Assembly (NCBI GenBank): GCA_034434835.1
Contig: DAOTXX010000129.1
Location: forward strand, 1-64,000
Direction: 5' to 3'
From: JBGLNJ01 sp034434835
Lineage (GTDB): Bacteria > Chloroflexota > Anaerolineae > Fen-1058
Length of the DNA: 64,000 nucleotides
Shown: positions 31,256-39,101 of the stretch, piece by piece
How positions within the stretch are numbered: position 1 is the first letter of the stretch
Layout: every line of letters begins with the position of its first letter
The notes under the pieces: model-generated
Database searches by the model: none
What the model was told of the DNA's origin: nothing
What the model saw: only the letters and a program-made list of their open reading frames with translations
Made by a program: the position numbers and the translations under genes

Positions 31256-32361
31256 GGATCGAACAAATCGCGCTCTCGCATATCGTCATGCGGTTGGTCG
31301 CACCGTTTGAGACGAGCTTTGGAGTGGAGCAGGATCGCGCCTGCATCATTGTGGCGATGCGCGCAGACGGGCTGACTGGCTATGGCGAGTGTGTCGCCGC
31401 TGCCGAGCCAGGCTATTGCTACGAAACGACTGTGACGGCCTGGCACATTCTGCGTGATTTTCTCGTGCCGGCGGTGCTCGGTCAGGAGCTGACCGATATT
31501 CCCAAACTGGTCGCGCGTTACAGTCGCGTGCGGGGCCATCCGCTGGCCAAGGCTGGACTCGAGATGGCGGCATGGGACACCCTGGGGCAGGCCCAGGGCA
31601 AGTCGCTTGCGCAGATGCTGGGGGGAGTGCGTGACCGTGTGGAGGTCGGTGTATCCATCGGCATACAGCCGACAACGGGGGCGCTGGTCGAGCGGGTGGG
31701 GCGGTATATCGCAGAAGGCTACCGTCGGATCAAGATCAAGATCAAGCCGGGCCGCGACCTGGAGGATGTGCGCGCAGTCCGCGCTGTGTTTCCAGACATT
31801 CGTTTGCAGGTAGATGCGAACTCGGCGTATCGGCTTTCGGATGCTCCTCTCTTCCAACAGATGGACGATTTGAATCTCTTGCTCATCGAGCAGCCGCTGG
31901 CCGAGGACGACATCTACGATCACAGCAAGCTTCAGCCGCAGCTCAAAACGCCAATTTGCCTCGACGAAAGCATCCTCTCTGCCGATCACGCCCGCGCGGC
32001 GATTGAGCTGGGTGCCTGTCGGGTCATCAACATCAAGGCCGGACGTGTGGGAGGGCTGGAGGAGGCGCTCAAGGTTCACGACGTGTGCCATGAGCGAGGC
32101 GTGCCGGTGTGGTGTGGGGGAATGTTGGAGACGAACATCGGTCGCGCGTCGAACGTGGCATTGGCCTCGCTGCCGGGTTTCACTTTGCCCGGCGACATCA
32201 GCGCGAGCTCCCGCTACTATGCTGAGGACATTGCCGATCCGCCGTTTGCGCTGAATCCTGACTCGACGATCACAGTGCCAACGATGTCGGGGCTGGGTGT
32301 GAAGGTCAATCTCAAGAATCTGGAGCGGTTTACGGTGAAGCACGAGGTGTTTGCGGCGTGA
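31252..32361 (+). CDS. N-acylamino-acid racemase / o-succinylbenzoate synthase
   Basis: The product is a 369-residue enolase-superfamily member of the MLE subgroup. Catalytic residues are visible: KIKIKPG (acid/base lysine), VDANSAY (metal Asp), LIEQPL (metal Glu), CLDESI (metal Asp) and NIKAGRVGG (second lysine). The N-terminal capping domain is RIEQIALSHIVMRLVAPFETSFG. The family makes o-succinylbenzoate (MenC) or racemises N-succinyl amino acids. No other menaquinone gene is near, and the coupled GNAT gene favours the racemase in a D- to L-amino-acid conversion path. The desuccinylase of that path is not in this window. Confidence 0.88.
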   Translation: MRIEQIALSHIVMRLVAPFETSFGVEQDRACIIVAMRADGLTGYGECVAAAEPGYCYETTVTAWHILRDFLVPAVLGQELTDIPKLVARYSRVRGHPLAKAGLEMAAWDTLGQAQGKSLAQMLGGVRDRVEVGVSIGIQPTTGALVERVGRYIAEGYRRIKIKIKPGRDLEDVRAVRAVFPDIRLQVDANSAYRLSDAPLFQQMDDLNLLLIEQPLAEDDIYDHSKLQPQLKTPICLDESILSADHARAAIELGACRVINIKAGRVGGLEEALKVHDVCHERGVPVWCGGMLETNIGRASNVALASLPGFTLPGDISASSRYYAEDIADPPFALNPDSTITVPTMSGLGVKVNLKNLERFTVKHEVFAA

Positions 32362-32400
32362 TCCCAGGGGGCACAGAGGATTGTGTATTCTGTGTCCGGT

Positions 32401-33492
32401 TCACGATCGCCTGAAATACTGCTCCGTCTCCTGATAGTTCTTGCACAACACCGTCAAATACGTGGTCACCTCGATCAGTTTCTTTTCGATGTCGGCCACT
32501 TTGACGTACCGGTCCGTCGCGCGCGCGCGCACGGTCAGTTTGTCAATCAGGTCGGAAACGACCACGTCATCCACCTCGACCCAATAGCTCACTCGATTGA
32601 TCAGCAGTCGCTTGTATGCGCGCAGAAAGCGGCTGGCACGGCGATACTCGCGGCGAAAGCGCTGAAGCGGCAAAACGCGCGGCGGCCCTTGAAACAACTC
32701 GCGCAGGTCTGCATCCACATAGCCAGTCGCGCGGCGGCGATAGGCGTTCACTTGCGAGGTCTTGGCCCCAAAGAATTGCGCCACAGTCATCGAGAGCTGC
32801 TCAATGGGTTGATCGAGTGTGCTGCTGCTGCCATTTGTCAGGACAGGCTCTTGGCGACCGAACTCGTCCACGACCTTTTCCACATAGGTGAGTTTCTTGA
32901 GCGCGCCGGGCTTGGAGCGGAATTGACCCAGCCAGTCAATCTCTGGCGTCAGCCACACGGAAAACGTCTCGGCAAAATCTTCGTCCGGGTGTTTCTGGGC
33001 GTAAAAATCTCCTGCAGGATTGACAAAGTCCGCGCTCCACGGATTAGGCCGGCTGCCCGCATGTTCGGGATACGTGTTAAAGAAATGTCCTTTGACGTTG
33101 AACAGCCGCCGGAACTCTTTGGTGCGGTAGAGCTTGTGAGCGTAGCAAAAAGCGTGACCGACTTCGTGGCGCATGATCTGCAAAATGTCCGCCGGATCAT
33201 ACATCCAGCCGCGAAATTCCTTGTTCAGCTCGCGCAGCAGAGCATTGCAGTCGTAGAACCCGACGGCGATATTGGTGGTGCCCGCCACGCAGCCATAACC
33301 GTTGGACAGATAAAAGTTCGGGGCGAGCTGTGTGATGCCTACGCGCGCCAGGTCCTCCCGCACCCGGCGGATCGCCTCATCAATCAGCGTCCCCTTGATC
33401 TCCAGCCCCAGCCGGTTGATGGGCGTGTTGAGAATTTCGAGCTTGAGCGTGTCCGGGCCATAGAGCAGCTCGCGTGTTTTCCGCTTCTTCAT
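32401..33492 (-). CDS. Putative zinc metallopeptidase
   Basis: The product is 363 residues, mainly soluble. The zinc motif HEVGH (IMRHEVGHAFCYAHKLY) and a downstream acidic motif (DEDFAETFSVWLTPE) fit a gluzincin-type peptidase domain (COG4307/PF15887-like 'putative zinc-binding metallo-peptidase'). It has no signal peptide. The start MKKRKTRELLYG at 33492 overlaps the stop of fdhD as ATGA, so translation is coupled. A frame extending upstream to 33873 is non-natural-looking and overlaps fdhD. The substrate is unknown. The link to FdhD is only by position. Confidence 0.75.
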   Translation of the reverse strand: MKKRKTRELLYGPDTLKLEILNTPINRLGLEIKGTLIDEAIRRVREDLARVGITQLAPNFYLSNGYGCVAGTTNIAVGFYDCNALLRELNKEFRGWMYDPADILQIMRHEVGHAFCYAHKLYRTKEFRRLFNVKGHFFNTYPEHAGSRPNPWSADFVNPAGDFYAQKHPDEDFAETFSVWLTPEIDWLGQFRSKPGALKKLTYVEKVVDEFGRQEPVLTNGSSSTLDQPIEQLSMTVAQFFGAKTSQVNAYRRRATGYVDADLRELFQGPPRVLPLQRFRREYRRASRFLRAYKRLLINRVSYWVEVDDVVVSDLIDKLTVRARATDRYVKVADIEKKLIEVTTYLTVLCKNYQETEQYFRRS

Positions 33493-34256
33493 GCCAGCCC
33501 CAATCTCCAGCCGTTGGCATACACCAACATTCTGCCTCGCCGCAAGTAACCGACGAGGGTAATGTTCCAGACCTGGGCCAGCCGCACCGAAAGGCTCGTC
33601 GGCGAGGTGCGGCTGGCGATGATCGGGCAGCCCATCTTGGCTGCCTTGTTCAGCATCTCGCTGCTGATGCGCCCTGTGGTCAGCAGAATACCCCCGCGGG
33701 TGTCCACGCCGCGCAAAAAGCAGTCGCCGCGAATCTTGTCGAGCGTGTTGTGCCGACCCACGTCTTCGCCATAACTTACCATCGTCGTGCCCAAGAACAA
33801 TCCGCTCGTATGGACGCCGCGCGTCCGACGATACAATCGTGCGGCGCCTTGCAGTTGTTCCATCAAACTCCACAGATCCTCGGCGCGCAGCCGCGTGTCG
33901 GAATTGAGCGGTGCTTGGGTCCCGCTCAGGTCATCAAAGGTCACGCCGCCGCCGCATCCCGAAGTGAGGATGCGCTTGCGTGGCGGCTCGATGTGATGCG
34001 TGAGCCACACATCCACACACGATCCACTTGGACAGATGTGAACAGCACGGATTTCTTGCCTTGAGGCGATCAATCCCTCGTTGGCAAGGAACCCCACCGC
34101 CAAATAGTCTTGTTGGATCGGCGTGGCAGCGATGGTCGCTAGCTCCTGCCCGTTAACGTGGATGCTCACTGAGACCTCTTCAATGACCTCGCCGTCAACC
34201 GGCTGCCAGTGTCCGTCAAAGGCGTGATAAGTTGTCGGAATCGCGCCGTCGGTCAT
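33489..34256 (-). CDS. fdhD: FdhD sulfurtransferase (molybdenum-enzyme maturation)
   Basis: The 255-residue product shows the FdhD signatures: LAVGFLANEGLI, the active cysteine in TSGCGGG, GVHTSGLFLG, YGEDVGRHNTLDKIRGDCF, LTTGRISSEMLNKAAKMG and IASRTSPTSLSVRLA. FdhD passes sulfur from a cysteine desulfurase to the molybdenum or tungsten bis-MGD cofactor of formate dehydrogenases. Many FdhD proteins have a CxxC here; this one keeps only one Cys in that loop. A tungstate transporter lies 1.5 kb upstream on the same strand, which fits. The ATG at 34256 is used; a TTG lies two codons before. Confidence 0.9.
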   Translation of the reverse strand: MTDGAIPTTYHAFDGHWQPVDGEVIEEVSVSIHVNGQELATIAATPIQQDYLAVGFLANEGLIASRQEIRAVHICPSGSCVDVWLTHHIEPPRKRILTSGCGGGVTFDDLSGTQAPLNSDTRLRAEDLWSLMEQLQGAARLYRRTRGVHTSGLFLGTTMVSYGEDVGRHNTLDKIRGDCFLRGVDTRGGILLTTGRISSEMLNKAAKMGCPIIASRTSPTSLSVRLAQVWNITLVGYLRRGRMLVYANGWRLGLA

Positions 34257-34484
34257 CCCCAATTGCAGAATCTCAAGTCGAATTCAGATTGTTTGTCGTG
34301 GATTGGCAAACCAATAACGCGGGCTGTGCGGTCCGCGGGGCTTTGGAACGTCGCGGATTATAGTCCTGAGTTGCTCAGTGTCAAGCGTTTTGCAAACTCG
34401 TGGCGGAGCCTGGCTTTGACAAGGACGGCTATATCTGGCGGCTTGAGATGCGGTCCGCCGCTGTATGTGGCGATTGTCAGAGGT

Positions 34485-35669
34485 CTATGCTGACCTTTGG
34501 CCGCTGTTGGCCGAACGCTGCGCGATCCCTTGCAATTCGAACAACTCGATCTCTGGCGGACATAGAAAGCGCGCGCGGGGCGCGCCGCGGCCCTCCATCC
34601 CAATTCCCCGGCTGACATATAACATTGTGTTCCCTTCGACGTATCGGCCCATCTCATAACGCTTCCAGAAGCGGGAACTCGTCACGAGCGCGCCAAAAAG
34701 TGGCAGGCGGATTTGTCCGCCGTGCGTGTGACCGCACAGATACAGGTCCACTTGCTCTTGCCTGGCTTGCGGCATCAAGTCCGGGGTGTGGTAGAGCAGC
34801 ACCATGAAAGGCGATGAGGGGTTGTTAGGGACGTTGCTCATCACCTGCCGGAGCGTGTGACTGTCTCGCTTCGCGTTGTTGGTGCAGGAGACGCCGACAA
34901 TGACCATGGCGGGTTCATCGTCGGAGCCAAGTTTGACCGACTCGATCTTGTTATGGAGCCGACGCACGTTCAACCCGTTCAGCACCTTGTCCACGACTGG
35001 CGGCGGATCAACCGAAGGGCTACCGCTGATGGCATATACACCGAGCGGCGCACGCAGATGGGAGAGCACCTCTCGACAGTCGGCGTGTGCGCGTTCGTCG
35101 TAGGTATAGGAAAGGTTGAGCAGGTCGCCAGTGAGGACGATCAGGTCGGGCCGCAGTTCCTCCACTAGCTCCACGAGCTGACGTTCGCGCGGCGTGATCC
35201 GCTCGATGTGCAGATCGCTCAAGTGAAGCACGCGGAGCGGCGGCAGCCCGTTCAGCTTGGGCGATTTGATCTGGATATGCGTCACGCCCAATCGAAACGG
35301 TTCGACCCACAGGCTGTACCACGCAGTGCCGGTCATGGCAATCTGAAGAGCAGCGATGGCAGCGGTGATCCATGCGGCCTGCGCGTGAGCGGCTGCAACG
35401 ACCAACGCCCAGCGCACGAGAGCCAGCGCGAGCAGCGAGGCCGTCACCGGTCCGAATGATTTGCCGCGCTTGGGCAGCCAGGCCAGCATGACCCAATCAA
35501 CAGCCATGAGCGCGGCCAGGCCAATGCCGGCCATCATGGTCCACGTCCGGGCCGCGTGCGCGGCGAGCATCGCCAGCGCGAGAAAGATGAGCCATGCCGG
35601 GAGGCGTTCCAGCCAATCGCTGAGAACGACCGCGTAATGAATCCAGCCGAATTTGGGTTGGTCGGTCAT
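34485..35669 (-). CDS. Membrane metallophosphoesterase (YkuE-like)
   Basis: The 394-residue product has about four N-terminal membrane helices (residues 10-130), followed by a calcineurin-like domain facing outside or the membrane: LRVLHLSDLHIERI (D-x-H), LTGDLLNLSY (GD), LLYHTPDLM (H) and CGHTHGGQIRL (GHTH). The usual GNHD metal-binding motif is replaced by SGSPSVD (AISGSPSVDP), so the invariant Asn and His of that block are absent. Relatives hydrolyse phosphate esters such as lipid A or UDP-diacylglucosamine. Activity may be changed. It is transcribed toward fdhD, after a 110-base gap of repeats. Confidence 0.82.
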   Translation of the reverse strand: MTDQPKFGWIHYAVVLSDWLERLPAWLIFLALAMLAAHAARTWTMMAGIGLAALMAVDWVMLAWLPKRGKSFGPVTASLLALALVRWALVVAAAHAQAAWITAAIAALQIAMTGTAWYSLWVEPFRLGVTHIQIKSPKLNGLPPLRVLHLSDLHIERITPRERQLVELVEELRPDLIVLTGDLLNLSYTYDERAHADCREVLSHLRAPLGVYAISGSPSVDPPPVVDKVLNGLNVRRLHNKIESVKLGSDDEPAMVIVGVSCTNNAKRDSHTLRQVMSNVPNNPSSPFMVLLYHTPDLMPQARQEQVDLYLCGHTHGGQIRLPLFGALVTSSRFWKRYEMGRYVEGNTMLYVSRGIGMEGRGAPRARFLCPPEIELFELQGIAQRSANSGQRSA

Positions 35670-35685
35670 GATAAGCTCTGCTGGA

Positions 35686-35780
35686 AAACGTCACGTGAAG
35701 CGGTCAAACGTGAAACGTCATCATGGCTTTTGACGTTTGACGCCTGACGTTTGACTTGCCACGTTTCACGCGTCACGTTT
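35686..35780. repeat. TGACGTTTGAC-type repeats forming a large imperfect hairpin
   Basis: Several copies of TGACGTTTGAC and its inverse (AAACGTGAAACGTCA, ACGTTTCACGCGTCACGTTT) fill the gap between the phosphoesterase start and the tupC stop. The left third is nearly the reverse complement of the right third. A related CGTCAAACGTCAAACATGA occurs at 63132-63150. It could end the tup transcript. Confidence 0.7.
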
Positions 35781-36528
35781 AGTATATCATATCGCCGCGA
35801 ACAAAAGCCACCGTGCGGGGATCGTGCGGAGATTCAAAGAACGTGGTAGTATCTGCGATCTCGATGATTCGGCCGCTGAGCATCAGCCCGACGCGCTGAG
35901 CCAGTCGTCGCGCTTGAAAGACGTTGTGTGTCACCAGGACCACCGTCGTGCCGCGCTCATGGTTATGCTGGCGCACAATGTCTTCGATCAGACCGACGTT
36001 ATAGGGGTCGAGATTGGCGGTCGGCTCATCGAGCAAGAGCACCGCCGGGTCAATCACCAGCGCGCGGGCGAGCGCCACGCGCTGCATCTCGCCGCCCGAA
36101 AGCTTGTGAGCGGGGGTGCGCGCCAGCGTCTCTAGCCCGACGTATGAAAGCAGCTTGCTCACACGGCCATCCGCGCTCTGTCCGCGCAGTCGCAGCCCGT
36201 ACGCCACATTATCGTGAACGCTGGCCTTGAGCAGCACCGGACGCTGAAAGACCGTCGTCACCTGTCGCCGCACGGCGAGCGGCACGTCACTGCCCAGCCG
36301 TTGGCCTTGATAGATGAGCTGACCGGCCGTTGGCGTTTCGAGAAAGTTGAGCAAGCGCAGTAGCGTGGACTTGCCTGCGCCACTTGGCCCGACCAGCGCC
36401 AGAATCTCGCCGCGCCAGACTTGTAACCGCTCGATGTCCACGACGGCGCGGCCATTGTATTCTTTTCTCAGGCCCTCGATTTGGTAGATCACTTGACCTA
36501 TCATCAGTTCATCGTTCGTCCTTCTCAT
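35779..36528 (-). CDS. tupC: Tungstate ABC transporter, ATPase
   Basis: The 249-residue product is a complete ABC ATPase: Walker A GPSGAGKST, Q-loop VFQRP, signature LSGGEMQRVALARAL, Walker B VLLLDEPTANLD and switch His in VLVTHNVFQ. It powers import with the permease and binding protein just upstream. The start overlaps the permease stop by ATGA, with AAGGA before it. The third gene of the tup operon, it carries no C-terminal TOBE-type domain. Confidence 0.88.
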   Translation of the reverse strand: MRRTNDELMIGQVIYQIEGLRKEYNGRAVVDIERLQVWRGEILALVGPSGAGKSTLLRLLNFLETPTAGQLIYQGQRLGSDVPLAVRRQVTTVFQRPVLLKASVHDNVAYGLRLRGQSADGRVSKLLSYVGLETLARTPAHKLSGGEMQRVALARALVIDPAVLLLDEPTANLDPYNVGLIEDIVRQHNHERGTTVVLVTHNVFQARRLAQRVGLMLSGRIIEIADTTTFFESPHDPRTVAFVRGDMIY

Positions 36529-37223
36529 TCGTCCTTTGCCATTCCTTGCAGTCGAAGCATCGCCGCGTTCGCCAGGAACGCAAGCGCGAGCAGGATAATA
36601 CCCAGCGCGATCGCCAGGCTGAACTCGCCTGTGCGCGTGTTGAGCACAATGGCGGTCGTGAGCACGCGCGTCTTGCCCTCGATGTTGCCGCCCACCAGCA
36701 TCACCGCACCCACTTCGGAGATGATGCCGCCGAATGCGGCGACGATGGCCGCCACCACGCCGATGCGCGCCTCGCGCAGCACGGTCCAGATTTCTTGGAC
36801 GCGCGTCGCGCCCAGCGAGCGCATCTGGAGGCGCAGGTTGAGGTCAACACCTTGCACGGCGGTCATCGTGAGTCCACACACGAGCGGAAAGGCGATGATG
36901 ACTTGCGCCACGATCATCGCGCTGGGCGTGAACAACCAGCCCAGCGTTCCCAGCGGCCCGCTGCGCGAAAGCATCAGATAGACAAACAGCCCAACGACGA
37001 CCGGTGGCAGTCCCATGCCGGTGTACAGGAAAGCGGTGACCAGCCCACGCGCTCGCACGCGCGTAAGGCCCAGCGCCGCGCCGATCGGCACACCCGTCAA
37101 CGTGCTAATGACAAGCGCTGCACCCGTCACGCGCAGCGAAAGCCAGATGATTTGCAGCAGCGCCGGGTCGCCGGAAAGGATCAGTTGGATGGCTTGCGTC
37201 AGTCCACGAATGAGGTCGTTCAT
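36525..37223 (-). CDS. tupB: Tungstate ABC transporter, permease
   Basis: The 232-residue product has five or six membrane helices and the cytoplasmic EAA-type loop (RSLGATRVQEIWTVLREAR). GGIISEVGAVMLVGGNIEGKTRVLTTAIVLNTRTGEF is characteristic of TupB/WtpB-like permeases. It forms the channel for tungstate delivered by TupA. It is 30 bases downstream of tupA. Confidence 0.9.
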   Translation of the reverse strand: MNDLIRGLTQAIQLILSGDPALLQIIWLSLRVTGAALVISTLTGVPIGAALGLTRVRARGLVTAFLYTGMGLPPVVVGLFVYLMLSRSGPLGTLGWLFTPSAMIVAQVIIAFPLVCGLTMTAVQGVDLNLRLQMRSLGATRVQEIWTVLREARIGVVAAIVAAFGGIISEVGAVMLVGGNIEGKTRVLTTAIVLNTRTGEFSLAIALGIILLALAFLANAAMLRLQGMAKDE

Positions 37224-37253
37224 AGTGGTGTGACCTTGCCGGTGTATTTTACC

Positions 37254-38159
37254 TCAATTACTGAGGGGCGTGTTGGGATAGAACAGGGGCTGGCCGAATT
37301 TGTCTTGGCCATAGCTGCCGATCAGCCTTTGTGTTTCCGGCGAGAGAATCCACTGGACAAACTTGGCGGTCATGTCTGCGTTCACACCTGGATGCTTGAT
37401 GGGATCAACTGCTAACACGCCGTAAGGGTTGAGCAATGTCCTATCCTTATTCTCGGCGATGCTGTGGCCACCCACCACAACGATCAGGTTGGGCAGCTTG
37501 TCCTTCATCGAAAGATACGTGCCCCGGTCGGTGAGGGTGTACATGCCCTTTTCGTTCGAGGCGAGCAGCGTCTCACCCATGCCCTGGCCGAGCGAGTTGT
37601 ACCATGCCATGTCTTTGGTGGGCGTGATGCCCGCACTGGCCCAGATGCTCAACTCTTTGGTGTTCGTGCCGCTCTTGTCGCCCCGGCTGGCAAAGGGAGA
37701 TTGGAGATGGGAGATGGCCTTGAACGCTTCGACCGAGCTGGTCATGCCATTGACCTTGGCCGGGTCGTTCTTGGGGCCGAGCACGATGAAATCGTTGTAC
37801 ATCACGTCAAAACGTTGTTGGGCATGACCGTCGGCAACAAATCTATCCTCCTGAGCGCGGGCGTGCACGAGCAGCACATCGGCGTCGCCCTTGGCGCCGA
37901 TCTCGATCGCCTGACCGGTGCCTACGGCAACCACGTCCACCTTGCAGTTGTATTTCTTTTCAAAGTCAGGCAGGATAAAGGTCAGCAAGCCCGAATCGGC
38001 AGTGCTGGTCGTCGTAGCGAGTCGGAGTGTGCAGTTGGCAGTTGATTTGTGGGTTGGTGGGATGGTCGGCTGAATCGGCGCGGGCGTTGCGATTTGTCCA
38101 CAGGCGGATGCGAGTAGAGCGAGAACGATCACAGCGAAGGGTCGAGAGAGGCGGTTCAC
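37254..38159 (-). CDS. tupA: Tungstate-binding lipoprotein
   Basis: The 301-residue product has a lipobox LLASAC (Cys20). The mature part has the tungstate-ligand motif TTTSTADSGLL, then FEKKYNCKVDVVAVGTGQAIEIGAKGDADVLLVHARAQEDRFV and SRGDKSGTNTKELSIW, all typical of TupA. The start is a GTG with GGAGG six bases upstream. Tungsten uptake with fdhD nearby implies a tungsten or molybdenum formate dehydrogenase-type enzyme elsewhere in the genome. Confidence 0.92.
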   Translation of the reverse strand: MNRLSRPFAVIVLALLASACGQIATPAPIQPTIPPTHKSTANCTLRLATTTSTADSGLLTFILPDFEKKYNCKVDVVAVGTGQAIEIGAKGDADVLLVHARAQEDRFVADGHAQQRFDVMYNDFIVLGPKNDPAKVNGMTSSVEAFKAISHLQSPFASRGDKSGTNTKELSIWASAGITPTKDMAWYNSLGQGMGETLLASNEKGMYTLTDRGTYLSMKDKLPNLIVVVGGHSIAENKDRTLLNPYGVLAVDPIKHPGVNADMTAKFVQWILSPETQRLIGSYGQDKFGQPLFYPNTPLSN

Positions 38160-38274
38160 GGTGTCCTCCAGGTTGGGAATGTGATTCGTTATACTGAAAT
38201 AGGATAGCGTAAAAGGAAGGAATTGTCAAACGGGGTGTGGGAAACGTGGTGGAGACGGCGAATCAAACGGCCTG

Positions 38275-38586
38275 TTAGGCTACCTTCATCATTGGAGCGC
38301 GAACTCTTACTTCTCGCTCTATACGACTCGCCAAAGTATCTGCGGTCACATCTAAATCGTAATCCATCTGTAGCCCCAGCCAGAACTGAGGAGAATTACC
38401 AAAGTAACGTGCCAAACGCAGAGCCGTGTCAGCCGTAATGCGCCGTTCACCTAATACGATCTCATTGATGCGACGAGGCGGTACGCCGATTTCCAGGGCC
38501 AAGCGGTTTTGACTTAGCTCCATTGGCTTGAGAAATTCTTCTAGCAAGACCTCTCCTGGATGAACCGGTTTTAGCTTTTCAGTCAT
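38275..38586 (-). CDS. higA: HigA-family antitoxin without a toxin
   Basis: The 103-residue product is a Cro/CI helix-turn-helix protein of the HigA (VapI-like) type: VHPGEVLLEEFLKPMELSQNRLALEIGVPPRRINEIVLGERRITADTALRLARYFGNSPQFWL. HigB normally sits just upstream. Here 38587-38685 in front of the start holds no frame resembling HigB, so the gene is an orphan or the toxin is lost. TAGGAG lies before the ATG. The nearby IS3 element suggests rearrangement. Confidence 0.85.
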   Translation of the reverse strand: MTEKLKPVHPGEVLLEEFLKPMELSQNRLALEIGVPPRRINEIVLGERRITADTALRLARYFGNSPQFWLGLQMDYDLDVTADTLASRIEREVRVRAPMMKVA

Positions 38587-38685
38587 GGTTACATTCTCCT
38601 AGCGCGGACAAGCCGCAACCAAACAGGTGTTGATTTGCAGTACTCGCATCAATCCGGTATCATTAGCCTCAGCTTGTATTTCGCA

Positions 38686-38924
38686 CCCCTGCGAACGCAG
38701 CGCACAGGGGCTGGATGACCAATAGGCCCCATGGTAGGCTATCCAGCGGCCCATTGGTCAAAGATTTCGCCCGGTTGGGCGTGTATGCTCTTGTTGGCTG
38801 GCTCCTGCCCGTGACCGGGGCAGGTCAATCCGCCACCGACGGAATCCGCCAGTGGTTCAGGCCGCCACCTCGACGCGCGGAGGTGGCACGTTGCCTGGCA
38901 CGCGGCTGGGTAAGAACAGTAAGG
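38686..38924 (+). other. Dense hairpin region, possible structured RNA
   Basis: About 240 bases with no convincing gene but many perfect stems. CCCCTG/CAGGGG (38686-38710) and CCTGCCC/GGGCAGG (38804-38824) are two; GCCACCTC/GAGGTGGC (38864-38887) is a third. CTGGAT (38711-38716) pairs with ATCCAG (38741-38746), and TGACCAAT (38716-38723) pairs with ATTGGTCA (38753-38760), giving an interlocked pseudoknot. It ends abruptly at the IS3 boundary. The strand is guessed. It may be a mobile-element RNA remnant; the family is not identified. Confidence 0.45.
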
Positions 38925-39020
38925 TGGACCCCTTCGTCAAGACACAAAAGTCACCAACTTTAAGGTGCAATTTGTCCTTTCTGTAGGATGGCTGTGGCGG
39001 GCTGGCCGCCGCCGCCGTCG

Positions 39021-39079
39021 GGGCTGTGGATTCGGGGGGCAAGTGCGTTCTTTGCAGTTGTCCCCCGAATCCACAGCCC
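39021..39079. terminator. 22-bp hairpin at the end of the IS3 transposase gene
   Basis: The arms 39021-39042 and 39058-39079 pair with only one G-U, around a 15-base loop. The core is GGGCTGTGGATTCGGGGG. It lies 23 bases past the orfB stop, inside the element. No T-run follows, so it may protect or end the message, or block outside transcription. Confidence 0.6.
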
Positions 39080-39101
39080 ACTTGAGTCCGAGGAACGTGC
39101 T

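Noticed and set aside
31252..32361. MenC of the menaquinone pathway
   Set aside because: It is possible by fold, but no other men gene is nearby and the coupled GNAT gene favours the N-acylamino-acid racemase reading. The gene symbol was therefore left empty.
32401..33873. Longer 490-codon version of the zinc peptidase
   Set aside because: The extra 127 codons are antisense-like, Arg-rich and overlap fdhD. The ATG at 33492 overlaps the fdhD stop in the usual coupled way.
38715..38963. Plus-strand frame of 82 codons next to the IS3 element
   Set aside because: It spans strong hairpins and crosses the IS boundary, with no family match. A structured RNA or non-coding remnant is more likely.
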